Source: Treponema peruense (lineage in GTDB: Bacteria; Spirochaetota; Spirochaetia; Treponematales; Treponemataceae). Taken from it: 64,000 nt of DNA. The position numbers were made by a program, and so were the translations under genes. Below the pieces are notes generated by a model. The model saw only the letters and a list, made by a program, of their open reading frames with translations. It was not told where the DNA came from and made no database searches. Within the stretch, counting starts at the first letter, position 1. Every line of letters begins with the position of its first letter. This document shows positions 52,420 through 60,679 of the stretch, in pieces. The stretch is from NCBI RefSeq assembly GCF_016117655.1, contig NZ_CP064936.1, forward strand, positions 806,001 through 870,000. Reading direction: 5' to 3'.

Positions 52420-53181
52420 ATGAAAAAGATTATTATAGGAATTGTTTCTGCCGCTTCACTTTTTGCACTTACAGGATGCGGTACAACAAAGGAGGCTCCG
52501 CTTCTTCCGTATACGATTCACGAAGGTGACGGTGTAATCGGTTACTATACCTTTGAAGAAGAAATAGTTGACAATGAAGTTGTTGATCATTCCGGACAGG
52601 AAATGAATGTCTATACCGGTGCTCTTGACGGTTCTGTTCTTGTGGAAGGCAAGGATGGTCAGGCACTTCAGTTTAATGGTGAAGACGAATACCTTACTAT
52701 TGACAGCGAACTTCTTTCGGGTGAAGGCGTAACAATTGCGGGATGGGTCAATCCTTCTTCATGGAAAGACTGGGCCCGTGTATTTGACATTGGTGACGGA
52801 AGCCAGTGCGATGTCTGGTGCGGAATGGACTTTAACACAAAGATGCTGCGCATGGATGTGTTCGGGGCTGCAGGAAACGTAACAATTCTTTCACCGCTGC
52901 CACCGACCGGCCAGTGGACACACATTGCAGCAACTTTCGGAAACGGATCTGCTGCTCTTTATGTTAACGGAAAACTTGCCCAGAAACTGCCCTGTCCTGT
53001 AAAGACTGCAGATATTGCCGCGACTGCTACAGGTATTTACATAGGACGTTCAAACTGGGCTGCTGATCCTTTGTTCAACGGTGCAATGGACAATGTTCTT
53101 GTTGCAAACAGGGTATTCTCTGATGTCCAGATTGCACAGCTTGCACTTGGTGCCGTTGCGCCTGAAGGTCCCGCAAAATAA
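52420..53181 (+). CDS. LamG-domain lipoprotein (copy 2)
   Basis: The signal MKKIIIGIVSAASLFALTGC carries a lipobox LTGC (Cys near 20). The single LamG domain runs parallel to the upstream gene: GYYTFEEEIVDNEVVDHSG, FNGEDEYLTIDSELLSGEG, WTHIAATFGNGSAALYVNGK and IYIGRSNWAADPLFNGAMD. The middle (about 125-165) has diverged most, which may reflect different ligands. It has its own ribosome binding site (CAGGAGG), and a strong terminator follows. No catalytic motif is seen. Confidence 0.82.
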   Translation: MKKIIIGIVSAASLFALTGCGTTKEAPLLPYTIHEGDGVIGYYTFEEEIVDNEVVDHSGQEMNVYTGALDGSVLVEGKDGQALQFNGEDEYLTIDSELLSGEGVTIAGWVNPSSWKDWARVFDIGDGSQCDVWCGMDFNTKMLRMDVFGAAGNVTILSPLPPTGQWTHIAATFGNGSAALYVNGKLAQKLPCPVKTADIAATATGIYIGRSNWAADPLFNGAMDNVLVANRVFSDVQIAQLALGAVAPEGPAK

Positions 53182-53204
53182 GCGGAACAGATCGCTTTGA
53201 GTTA

Positions 53205-53236
53205 ACAGCCGGCAGTTTTGTCCGGCTGTTTTTTTT
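53205..53236 (+). terminator. Intrinsic terminator after LamG copy 2
   Basis: ACAGCCGG and CCGGCTGT form a perfect stem with a nine-base loop and an eight-base T-run. Confidence 0.85.
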
Positions 53237-53297
53237 AAATTAAAAAAATCGCATAGACTGCAACCTGCGTATAAATACTTTTTTTGGAGAAAAATTT

Positions 53298-54242
53298 ATG
53301 AATATCACTGATATTACTGATGAAGATGAGAAAAAACCACTTGTGAGACAGACTGCTGACCCTTATGTTTACTTTCATAAAGACGGGTATTATTATTTTA
53401 CTTATTCCTGCCCTGAATATGACAGAATAGAAATAAGACGTGCCTGGTCTGTAAAGGGACTCGAGGAGGCCAGACCGCTTACTGTCTGGAGAAAACATGC
53501 AGACGGTCCCATGAGCTGGCATATCTGGGCACCGGAACTTCATTATATTGATTCAAAGTGGTATTTGTATTTTGCGGCCGGCCGTGCAGAAGATCCCTGG
53601 TGGATAAGAACCTGGGTACTTGAAAATACGTCACAGGATCCTTTCTGCGGTGAATGGGTAGAAAAAGGCATGCTTGTTCCAGAATGGGACTCTTTTATGC
53701 TTGATACTACAGTTTTTGAAAACAAAGGAAAACACTTTGCTGTTTGGGCACAAAAATCACCTGAAAAGACAGAAAATTCATGCCTTTATCTGGCAGAAAT
53801 GTCTTCTCCCTATGAACTTAAATTTCCTGTAACTATGCTTACACGCCCTGAATTTGACTGGGAATGCAGGGGATTTAAGGTTAACGAAGGTGCGGCCGTT
53901 TTGAAACGCAACGGAAAAATCTTCATTACATATTCAGCAAGCGCAACTGATGCAACATACTGTATGGGACTTTTGTATGCCGACGAAAATGCAGATCTTA
54001 CAAAAGCACAATCGTGGACAAAACTTGAAAAGCCTGTTCTGGTGACAGATGAGGCCGCAGGAATCTTTGGACCCGGACACAACAGCTTTACGACAAGCCG
54101 CGACGGAAAAACAGATTATCTTGTTTATCATGCCCGCCCTTATGCAGAAGTAGATCTTGCTTTTGCACTGTATGACCCCAACCGTCATGCATGGGTAAAA
54201 AAAATCAGGTACGACGAAAAAGGCTTCCCTGTTTTTCAGTAA
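53298..54242 (+). CDS. Intracellular GH43 arabinofuranosidase-like enzyme
   Basis: This protein of 314 residues forms a five-bladed propeller and has no signal peptide, so it is cytoplasmic. GH43 features are RQTADPYVYFHKDGYYYFTYS (general base Asp near 19), SWHIWAPELHYIDSKWYLYFAAG, SFMLDTTVFENKGKHFAVWAQK (pKa-modulating Asp) and GPGHNSF near the C-terminus. It resembles exo-arabinofuranosidases that trim arabino-oligosaccharides. GGAG precedes the ATG. A TATAAA sequence at 53270, preceded by GCAACCTG, may be the promoter. Confidence 0.85.
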   Translation: MNITDITDEDEKKPLVRQTADPYVYFHKDGYYYFTYSCPEYDRIEIRRAWSVKGLEEARPLTVWRKHADGPMSWHIWAPELHYIDSKWYLYFAAGRAEDPWWIRTWVLENTSQDPFCGEWVEKGMLVPEWDSFMLDTTVFENKGKHFAVWAQKSPEKTENSCLYLAEMSSPYELKFPVTMLTRPEFDWECRGFKVNEGAAVLKRNGKIFITYSASATDATYCMGLLYADENADLTKAQSWTKLEKPVLVTDEAAGIFGPGHNSFTTSRDGKTDYLVYHARPYAEVDLAFALYDPNRHAWVKKIRYDEKGFPVFQ

Positions 54243-54251
54243 GTCTTCTAT

Positions 54252-54271
54252 ATTTAGAAAAAAATCTAAAT
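54252..54271. promoter_or_regulatory. Upstream operator of arsR-sdpI
   Basis: ATTTAGAAAAAAATCTAAAT has seven-base inverted arms and the same 20-base frame as the perfect palindrome at 54309. It lies just upstream of the -35 box. Confidence 0.6.
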
Positions 54272-54276
54272 AGTTA

Positions 54277-54305
54277 TTGACATTTCCTTTCTTCTGTAGT
54301 TTACT
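54277..54305 (+). promoter_or_regulatory. Promoter of arsR-sdpI between two operators
   Basis: TTGACA and TTTACT are 17 bases apart. One operator ends five bases before the -35 box and the other begins three bases after the -10 box. Confidence 0.6.
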
Positions 54306-54308
54306 AGT

Positions 54309-54328
54309 ATTTAGAAATATTTCTAAAT
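54309..54328. promoter_or_regulatory. Perfect 20-bp palindromic operator of arsR-sdpI
   Basis: ATTTAGAAATATTTCTAAAT equals its own reverse complement. It covers the expected transcription start and ends ten bases before the arsR ATG, which fits autorepression by an ArsR-family protein. Confidence 0.75.
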
Positions 54329-54338
54329 AGAGGTGGCT

Positions 54339-54644
54339 ATGGCATTCCAGGACACTTTCAAGGCACTTTCCGATCCTGTGCGGCGTGAGATTCTTACACT
54401 GCTCAGAAAAGGAAAGATGTCTGCCGGTGAAATAGGTGCGGAATTTGATATGACCGGTGCAACGATTTCATATCATCTTTCCATTCTTAAAAAGGCCGGA
54501 CTTGTAGATGAAACAAAATACAAAAATTTCATCTATTACGAGCTTTGTACAAGTGTTTTTGAAGAACTTGTACTCTGGATAAATCAGTTCAAGTCTTCGG
54601 GGAAAAATAATGGAAACGAAGCGGGAGAAGAAAATGGAAAATAA
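54339..54644 (+). CDS. ArsR/SdpR family transcriptional repressor
   Basis: This winged-helix protein has 101 residues. The N-terminus FKALSDPVRREILTLLRKGKMSAGEIG and the recognition helix DMTGATISYHLSILKKAGLV are typical of ArsR proteins of the SdpR branch. The Cys metal motif ELCVCD of arsenic sensors is absent, so metal sensing is unlikely. The ATG at 54339 follows GAGG; an in-frame GTG two codons earlier overlaps it. Its end overlaps the SdpI-like gene by 11 bases. It probably represses its own operon through the flanking palindromes. Confidence 0.88.
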   Translation: MAFQDTFKALSDPVRREILTLLRKGKMSAGEIGAEFDMTGATISYHLSILKKAGLVDETKYKNFIYYELCTSVFEELVLWINQFKSSGKNNGNEAGEENGK

Positions 54645-55287
54645 CAATGAAAACAAAAAGCCGTATCTGGCGCTGATGTTTATTACGACTGCAGTGTGTT
54701 TTATGCCCATGCTGTTTGGGCTTGCCGCGTGGAACAATCTTCCTGAAAGTATAGTCGTGCACTTTAATTTTAACAACGAACCCGACAATTTTGCCCCGAA
54801 GTGGGTAACAGTTTTTATTCTGCCGGCACTTATGGCTGCCATGAATATACTGTATCACCTGCTTATAGAAAAATCTGCAAAAGGACAGAAAATGCCTGCC
54901 GGTTTAAAGCTTGTTTTGAAATGGCTTGCACCCGTTCTGTGCCTTGTAGTCAGTGCCCTGGTTTATGCCTATACGCTGGGAAATTTTATAAATATAAGCG
55001 GAATTCTCATTCCTGTAGTAGGACTTGTCTTTGCTGCTGTAGGAAATTACATTCCAAAAATGAATTCTTCTGCAATAAACCTGACGGGACTTGATAAGTC
55101 TGATTCAGAGGGCATTACCAAAGCCAAGCGCGTGGTCGGAATACTGTTCGTTGCGGCCGGCGTGCTTAACTTTGCCTGCGGTTTCTTTTATTTCGGAAGA
55201 TACGTGTTTATGGCATCACTCCCGGTACTTCTGCTGGGGGCTGTTTTTGCCCCTTTTTTTCTAGTAAAGCGCAGTTCCCGAAAGTAA
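54634..55287 (+). CDS. SdpI family membrane protein
   Basis: This membrane protein has about six helices over 217 residues. It opens with a DUF1648-like segment containing LPESIVVHFNFNNEPDNFAPKW, a mark of SdpI-type proteins. In Bacillus, SdpI gives immunity to the SDP toxin and sequesters the repressor SdpR at the membrane. The arsR-sdpI pairing is the same here, but no toxin gene is nearby, so the signal is unknown. The ATG at 54634 follows GGAG; an ATG at 54610 lacks a binding site. Confidence 0.83.
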   Translation: MENNNENKKPYLALMFITTAVCFMPMLFGLAAWNNLPESIVVHFNFNNEPDNFAPKWVTVFILPALMAAMNILYHLLIEKSAKGQKMPAGLKLVLKWLAPVLCLVVSALVYAYTLGNFINISGILIPVVGLVFAAVGNYIPKMNSSAINLTGLDKSDSEGITKAKRVVGILFVAAGVLNFACGFFYFGRYVFMASLPVLLLGAVFAPFFLVKRSSRK

Positions 55288-55294
55288 TATAACT

Positions 55295-56137
55295 TTATTC
55301 CTGTTCCTGCACTGCCGGATCCGAAGCAGGTTTTTGCGGTGCGGGAATAATTACTGCTTCGTCCGGGACAGAAACGCTTTCTTCTGCGGGCGGGGTGGTG
55401 CTGTTGTATAGAAAGTCCATTGCAAATCTGTTTGAGAGAGTCTGAACTGTTTCTTCAAAATAAGAGCATACTTCGTCCCTGTTCCAGTTGTTGTTTCTTA
55501 AAGGCGTGTATTCTGCTGAACGACCTGTGTATTCTTTGTTTATAATTGTTTTTCCCTGTGAATCTGCCGCGTATACTGTCATGACAACCCTTGCGCATAC
55601 TCCTGCATTTCTGAATCCTTCTTGTAGTGTTTCTTTCTGGAAGCGGAATTTAACATAAACAAGCGCTTTTGCCCCTGTCTGTTCTGCCGTCATTTTGTTG
55701 AGTTTCCGTGAAGATGAGCCTATGACGTCGTATCCTGTTGCTGCAACCGTACTGTTGAGTGTGTCAAAGAAACCTGTTCCGGCGTTTCTGTAGGCAGGGC
55801 AGTCTTTGAGTGTTGCCGGTTCAATTACCTGGATTCCGTTTTGGGCGAGAGTATCTGCAAAAATGCGTGCGGCACTGTCAACCCGTTCCTGAACCAGAAG
55901 TGTTTCGGGATTGTTTTTGTCGAGTGCGCGGTTTATAAAGCCTGTAAGAATTCCGTCTTCCTGCTGTTCAAGTTCGTAATTGTCTCCTGTTTTTTCCTGG
56001 TACCACGGAACACCGTTGTTTGAGTAAACGGTCATTATTGCTGCGGGTGAATAGTCTGCAAGATTTACGGCTGTTGTACGGCAGGATGTGAGCGCAAGGA
56101 CTGCGGCCGACAGGTAAAGGACTGGTTTTATTTTCAT
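55295..56137 (-). CDS. Lipoprotein of unknown function
   Basis: I do not recognise the family. The signal peptide ends in a lipobox LTSC (Cys near 19), so it is probably membrane-anchored outside the cytoplasm. The body (about 25-245) has alternating strands and helices, with repeated statements of TGYDVIGSSSRKLNKM and KALVYVKFRFQKET that recall small curli/LpoB-like or DUF4136-type lipoproteins. This resemblance is weak. The C-terminus is Pro/Glu-rich. It is transcribed against its neighbours within the arabinan region and ends eight bases from the sdpI-like gene. Confidence 0.7.
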   Translation of the reverse strand: MKIKPVLYLSAAVLALTSCRTTAVNLADYSPAAIMTVYSNNGVPWYQEKTGDNYELEQQEDGILTGFINRALDKNNPETLLVQERVDSAARIFADTLAQNGIQVIEPATLKDCPAYRNAGTGFFDTLNSTVAATGYDVIGSSSRKLNKMTAEQTGAKALVYVKFRFQKETLQEGFRNAGVCARVVMTVYAADSQGKTIINKEYTGRSAEYTPLRNNNWNRDEVCSYFEETVQTLSNRFAMDFLYNSTTPPAEESVSVPDEAVIIPAPQKPASDPAVQEQE

Positions 56138-56247
56138 GGAACTGCCTCTTTTTTAAGATTTGTATCGGAATTATAGCATATAAAACGGAATTTGCAACAT
56201 CAGAACATTTTCCGGCCTTCGGGAAAAGAAATTTCTTTATTTCAACC

Positions 56248-56264
56248 GCAACCTGTGATATACT
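56248..56264 (+). promoter_or_regulatory. Promoter region of secreted GH43 gene
   Basis: GCAACCTG is followed by the extended -10 element TGATATACT (56256-56264). The sequence TGATATAC recurs inverted as GTATATCA at 56283-56290. The same GCAACCTG lies just before the TATAAA upstream of the GH43 gene at 53298. Confidence 0.4.
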
Positions 56265-56315
56265 GTATCAAAATAAGTTAAAGTATATCAAAGAAATTAA
56301 GAACGGAAGGTTAAA

Positions 56316-58109
56316 ATGAATAATTCAATTTTTGCAAAAACAGCTGCTGCTGCCGTTGCTGCCGTACTTGCTGCCGGAACTGCCTTTGCCGCCAAACGTG
56401 ACGCAGATAAAAGCGTGTATACAAAATATGCAAGTCCACGGAGCGGAACACAGGCTGAATGGGGTACCCTTAACTGCCACGATCCCAAGATTTTTCAGGA
56501 TGATGACGGAATGTACTATGTTTATTCCACAGATGCTGCTATCGGAGGGGCCGGACAGAAGGGGCTTCAGATAAGACGCTCTGCTGATCTTGTAAACTGG
56601 GAATGCCTTAACACGTCTGCAATTCAGCGCAAGTGGGACAAAGCCTGGCTTAAGTGGGTTGAATTTGACCGCGCGGGAGCTTCTTCGTGGGCACCTACTG
56701 TAATTAAACAGAACGGACTGTACTATATGTATCACGGAATCATTACCGACAAAGACCGTTCGGGAGATCCTGTTGCTGCAATTGCACTTGCCGTTTCTTC
56801 AAGTGTAACGGGGCCTTTTTATCCTGCACATGAAGCCGCGGCAAAAGACCCCAAAATAAAGGAAGTGTTTGACTCCCTGGGCGTTTCCTATGAACAGTCT
56901 CTTCTTGTACGCTACACATATTATGACAGAAGCTACACGAGCGATGACGAGTCGATTACAATGTACGACATGCTCAACACCGGTTCATATGACACTCAGA
57001 ATGAAACAGACAGTGATTTTACCGGCATGGCATACGGCTTTGGCTGTATTGACCCTGAATTTGTTACCGACGTTTCTACAGGAAAACAGATGGTTTACAA
57101 TGTGGGCGGAACAGACTGCTACGGAGTAACCTACGGCTCGTGGAAAGGTGGAATTGCCCTTATGTATGTGGACACTGTTTCGCTCAAACCTGTGGACAGA
57201 GAAGGAAATATTCTTGATGTTCCTGCAGATTCTGTTGAAGGCGCGTTCGGAAAGGCAATTGCCGGAGGTTACGGTGCTGCCTATGAAGGAGCGCAGGTTA
57301 TCTACAACAGCAGTAACGGCTGGTATTATTGTTTTGTTTCGATGGGTTCTCTGGACTGGGACTACCGCGTCGGTGTGGGAAGAAGCCGTTCACCTGAAGG
57401 ACCTTATATTGATGCTTCGGGCAGAAGTATGATGATTGGTCCTCTTAACGGAGCCGGTGAGTTCCATAAGATTGGCGGCAAAATAATAGGATCCCATGTT
57501 CTTAAGGGAGAACTCAGTTTCAGAAGCCAGGGTGGCCAGTCAATTCTGCGCACACAGGACGGAAAAGTTGTCTTTGCAAACCACGCACGCACAAATTTCC
57601 TGCCGGGATATTTTTTCTTCCTGCAGATACACCAGATGTTCTTTACAGAAGACGGATGGCCTGTCCTTAACCAGAATGAATACTACAACGACTATGACGG
57701 AAAAGACGAAGCTCTTGCGCCTTTGTCAGCAGAAGATATAGCTGGAACCTACGATACTATTCTTACCGTACGCAGTGACAGACAGGGTGACTATACTTTC
57801 AACGGAGATACAAAGCCCGTAACCGGTATCTATCTGGATGATGCAATTCCGACTGAATCAAAGGAAGTTGTTCTTGAAGCAGACGGAACAGTAAAAGGCA
57901 CTTATAAGGGAACGTGGACTCTTTCTGACAACGGATGTTCTGTCGTAATAAAGATAAACGGACTGGGTGACTTTAAGGGATATGTCCTTAAGGCTACTGA
58001 CTGGGCAAAAAACCGAAGTACAACGCGCAAAACAGTTACCTTTACGACACTTGAGTGCAGCGGAAAAGGTTGCGGTGAGTATTTCTGGGGAAACAGACGC
58101 GACAAGTAA
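56316..58109 (+). CDS. Secreted GH43 endo-arabinanase-like enzyme
   Basis: A signal peptide (about 1-24, cleavage near GTAFA-AKR) sends this 597-residue protein out of the cytoplasm. The GH43 propeller spans about 40-475. It has LNCHDPKIFQDDDGMYYVYST (base Asp near 52), SSWAPTVIKQNGLYYMYHG, CIDPEFVTD and FHKIGGKIIGSHV. A C-terminal beta-rich domain (about 485-590) is like that of large two-domain arabinanases. It would cut alpha-1,5-arabinan to oligosaccharides. GGAAGG precedes the ATG. A terminator follows, and then the sugar importer. Confidence 0.87.
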   Translation: MNNSIFAKTAAAAVAAVLAAGTAFAAKRDADKSVYTKYASPRSGTQAEWGTLNCHDPKIFQDDDGMYYVYSTDAAIGGAGQKGLQIRRSADLVNWECLNTSAIQRKWDKAWLKWVEFDRAGASSWAPTVIKQNGLYYMYHGIITDKDRSGDPVAAIALAVSSSVTGPFYPAHEAAAKDPKIKEVFDSLGVSYEQSLLVRYTYYDRSYTSDDESITMYDMLNTGSYDTQNETDSDFTGMAYGFGCIDPEFVTDVSTGKQMVYNVGGTDCYGVTYGSWKGGIALMYVDTVSLKPVDREGNILDVPADSVEGAFGKAIAGGYGAAYEGAQVIYNSSNGWYYCFVSMGSLDWDYRVGVGRSRSPEGPYIDASGRSMMIGPLNGAGEFHKIGGKIIGSHVLKGELSFRSQGGQSILRTQDGKVVFANHARTNFLPGYFFFLQIHQMFFTEDGWPVLNQNEYYNDYDGKDEALAPLSAEDIAGTYDTILTVRSDRQGDYTFNGDTKPVTGIYLDDAIPTESKEVVLEADGTVKGTYKGTWTLSDNGCSVVIKINGLGDFKGYVLKATDWAKNRSTTRKTVTFTTLECSGKGCGEYFWGNRRDK

Positions 58110-58152
58110 TTTTTTGCTAAATAACGAAAATTATTGATACAATATATTTTTA

Positions 58153-58197
58153 CGGCCGGATTTAAGCATATTTTTCTTGAGTCCGGCTGTTTTTTTC
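58153..58197 (+). terminator. Intrinsic terminator after secreted GH43 gene
   Basis: CGGCCGGA pairs with TCCGGCTG (one G-T type mismatch) and a seven-base T-run follows. Confidence 0.75.
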
Positions 58198-58246
58198 TTG
58201 AAAAAGGTGGTTTAATTCAATAAAAAAAGATTTATATCAAATTTTC

Positions 58247-58275
58247 TTGACTTATAGAAAATCTGGGTTTACAAT
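58247..58275 (+). promoter_or_regulatory. Promoter of the sugar importer operon
   Basis: TTGACT and TACAAT are 17 bases apart. The inverted pair ATTTTC/GAAAAT flanks the -35 box (about 58241-58262) and may be a regulator site. CAGGAGG precedes the first gene. Confidence 0.7.
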
Positions 58276-58328
58276 AAAATCATTAAGAAGATTACTGCTT
58301 CCTTACAATTATTCTCAGGAGGATACTT

Positions 58329-59642
58329 ATGAAGAAAGTTTTGCTTTCAATTCTTGCTGCCGCTTCTGTATGTGCAGGCGCATTTGCCGTAGATGAAATC
58401 ACGCTCATGAACTATGCACAGCCACAGGAAAAGGCAATTCTGGACAGTGTTGTAGCCCGTTTTGAAGAGACACACCCGGGAACAAAAGTAAAGTTCATTT
58501 CTGTAACAGGTGATGAATATGCTGCAAAGATTCAGGCGGCTCTTGCTGCAAACCAGCTCCCTGATGTTTTCTATCTTGGACCTGAATCTGTACGCCAGTA
58601 TGCTGACAACGGAAAAGTTCTGGATCTTGCACCTTATATCAAAAATGCAAAGGGTGTAGATTTTGACGATTTGTATTCTTCTGCTGTAAACGCATACCGC
58701 TATGACGGAAAATATCTCGGACAGGGTGATTCGATCTGGGCACTTCCAAAAGACTTCGGACCTTTTGCATTTGCTTACAACAAAACTCTTTTCCAGAAGT
58801 ACGGAATTCCGCTTCCAAGCAAAGATACTCCCTATACATGGGATGAATTTATTTCAGTCTGCAAAAAGCTTACAAAAGATACAAACGGCGACGGAATGAA
58901 TGACACTTTCGGAACAGGACTCAATGTTCACTGGGCATTTATTCAGTTTGTATGGGGAAACGGAACAGACTTTTTGGACGAGACAAAAACAAAGGTAAAT
59001 ATTACCGACCCAAAATTTATTGAAGCACTTCAGTTCTGGGCAGACATGACAAACAAGTATGAAGTTACACCGAGCGCAACACAGGCTCAGTCACTTGATA
59101 CATACCAGAGATGGCTTAAGGGTGAACTAGGATTCTTCCCTGCAGGACCGTGGGATCTTTCTACATTCAACAAGGTTCTTCCTTTTGACTATGACCTTAT
59201 TCCGTGGCCTGTTCATACAAGTGAAAATGAAACCGCAACATACAGGGGCGGTGTAGGCTGGGCAGTTTCTGCTACAACAAAGAATCCTTCAAAGGCTGCT
59301 GAACTTGCACTTTATCTTTCTGCAGACAAAGAAGCAAATGAAATGTTCTGCGACCAGGATCTTCAGATTCCAAACCTTAAGTCACTGGCATCACGCTATA
59401 CTTCAAAGCCGGGTAATCCGCAGAACCGTCAGGAGTTTATCAATATTATTGAAAAAACCGGACGCAGCTGGCCGTTTGACTACACATACAACCGCGTATG
59501 GTATGATAATTTCTATGTTGGAATTCAAAAGGTTCTTGACGGAAAAATGACCGCCGAAGAATACTGCAAGAAAATTCAGCCTAAGCTTCAGCGTGACCTG
59601 GACAAAGCCCTTGCAAGAGCACGTCAGAGCGCCAGAAGATAA
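58329..59642 (+). CDS. Sugar ABC transporter binding protein (CUT1)
   Basis: This extracytoplasmic family 1 binding protein has 437 residues. The signal peptide (about 1-20, AGAFA) lacks a lipobox Cys. The start TLMNYAQPQEKAILDSVVARFEETHPG, the LPDVFYLGPESVRQYADNGKVLDL region and GWAVSATTKNPSKAAELALYL are typical. A DTNGDGMND segment near 185 is an EF-hand-like Ca2+-binding loop common in these proteins. The gene leads an operon with two permeases and a GH43 gene. Arabino-oligosaccharides are the likely cargo, by context. Confidence 0.9.
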   Translation: MKKVLLSILAAASVCAGAFAVDEITLMNYAQPQEKAILDSVVARFEETHPGTKVKFISVTGDEYAAKIQAALAANQLPDVFYLGPESVRQYADNGKVLDLAPYIKNAKGVDFDDLYSSAVNAYRYDGKYLGQGDSIWALPKDFGPFAFAYNKTLFQKYGIPLPSKDTPYTWDEFISVCKKLTKDTNGDGMNDTFGTGLNVHWAFIQFVWGNGTDFLDETKTKVNITDPKFIEALQFWADMTNKYEVTPSATQAQSLDTYQRWLKGELGFFPAGPWDLSTFNKVLPFDYDLIPWPVHTSENETATYRGGVGWAVSATTKNPSKAAELALYLSADKEANEMFCDQDLQIPNLKSLASRYTSKPGNPQNRQEFINIIEKTGRSWPFDYTYNRVWYDNFYVGIQKVLDGKMTAEEYCKKIQPKLQRDLDKALARARQSARR

Positions 59643-59716
59643 CGGAGTCTGACTTACACGGACGTATCTTTGCAAAGAGATGCGTCTGTGTGACTTTAAC
59701 CAAATGGAGCTTCTTT

Positions 59717-60664
59717 ATGAAAAATACTGAATTAAACAAATCAAAGAAGTGGAATGATGAGGCGCGCGCCGGTCTTCTTTTTGTAATAGCGCCTGTCGTG
59801 GGATTTTTTCTTTTTACGGCCGGACCATTCCTGTTTTCTATCTTTGCCAGTTTTACCAGTTGGGATTCAATGACAGACCTTACAAGTCTTCATAAGATGG
59901 ACGAGATAGACAGGTCATTTTTTTATGTTGGATTTGAAAACTACAAGGAACTTTTTTCTGACCCGGACTTCTGGCATTCTTTGTGGAATACCTTTGTCTA
60001 CATGATTGGAATTCCTCTCGGAATGATATGGGCATTTTCACTTGCTCTTGCATTCAACAAGGAGCTTCCCGGAGTAAAAGTTTACCGTGTTATTTACTAT
60101 ATACCGGTTGTTTCTTCGATAGTTGCCGTTTCACTTTTGTGGAGCTGGCTTTATAACGGTGATTACGGTCTTTTAAACCAGTTTTTGAACTGGGCATTCG
60201 GTGTGAAAGGACCAAACTGGCTTCAGAATGAACATACTGTAAAGCCTGCAATTATGCTTATGTGTGTCTGGCGCGGAGTCGGAAACACGGCACTTTTGTA
60301 CCTTGGCGGACTTCAGAATCTTCCGAAGTCATACTACGAGGCTGCAGTTATTGACGGAGCCAGCGGCTGGACTATTTTCAGAAAGATTACCTGGCCTTTG
60401 ATGCAGCCTATTTCCTTCTATATTATCATTACCGGAATAATCGGCGGTGCACAGATGATAGTTGAACCGCAGATAATGACACCGACCGGAGGACCTGACT
60501 ACAGTTCTGCTACAATAGTATTCTATATCTGGCAGAAAGCTTTTGGTTCTGCAGATCTTAAGGGATATGCATGTGCAGCATCTTGGGTACTTGCAATTAT
60601 CGTATTCGTCGTTACGGCGATTCAGTTTAAGCTGAGCCCTGCCAGTGAAAACTATCTGGAATAG
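59717..60664 (+). CDS. Sugar ABC transporter permease (MalF type)
   Basis: This inner-membrane permease has 315 residues and about six helices. The coupling loop EAAVIDGASGWTIFRKITWP lies near 217-237. The start at 59717 is chosen because it gives MKNTELNKSKKWNDEARAG with TGGAG upstream; earlier in-frame codons lack support. It pairs with the next gene as a heterodimer. No ATPase gene is in the operon. Confidence 0.92.
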   Translation: MKNTELNKSKKWNDEARAGLLFVIAPVVGFFLFTAGPFLFSIFASFTSWDSMTDLTSLHKMDEIDRSFFYVGFENYKELFSDPDFWHSLWNTFVYMIGIPLGMIWAFSLALAFNKELPGVKVYRVIYYIPVVSSIVAVSLLWSWLYNGDYGLLNQFLNWAFGVKGPNWLQNEHTVKPAIMLMCVWRGVGNTALLYLGGLQNLPKSYYEAAVIDGASGWTIFRKITWPLMQPISFYIIITGIIGGAQMIVEPQIMTPTGGPDYSSATIVFYIWQKAFGSADLKGYACAASWVLAIIVFVVTAIQFKLSPASENYLE

Positions 60665-60679
60665 GGAAAAGAGGTTTTT

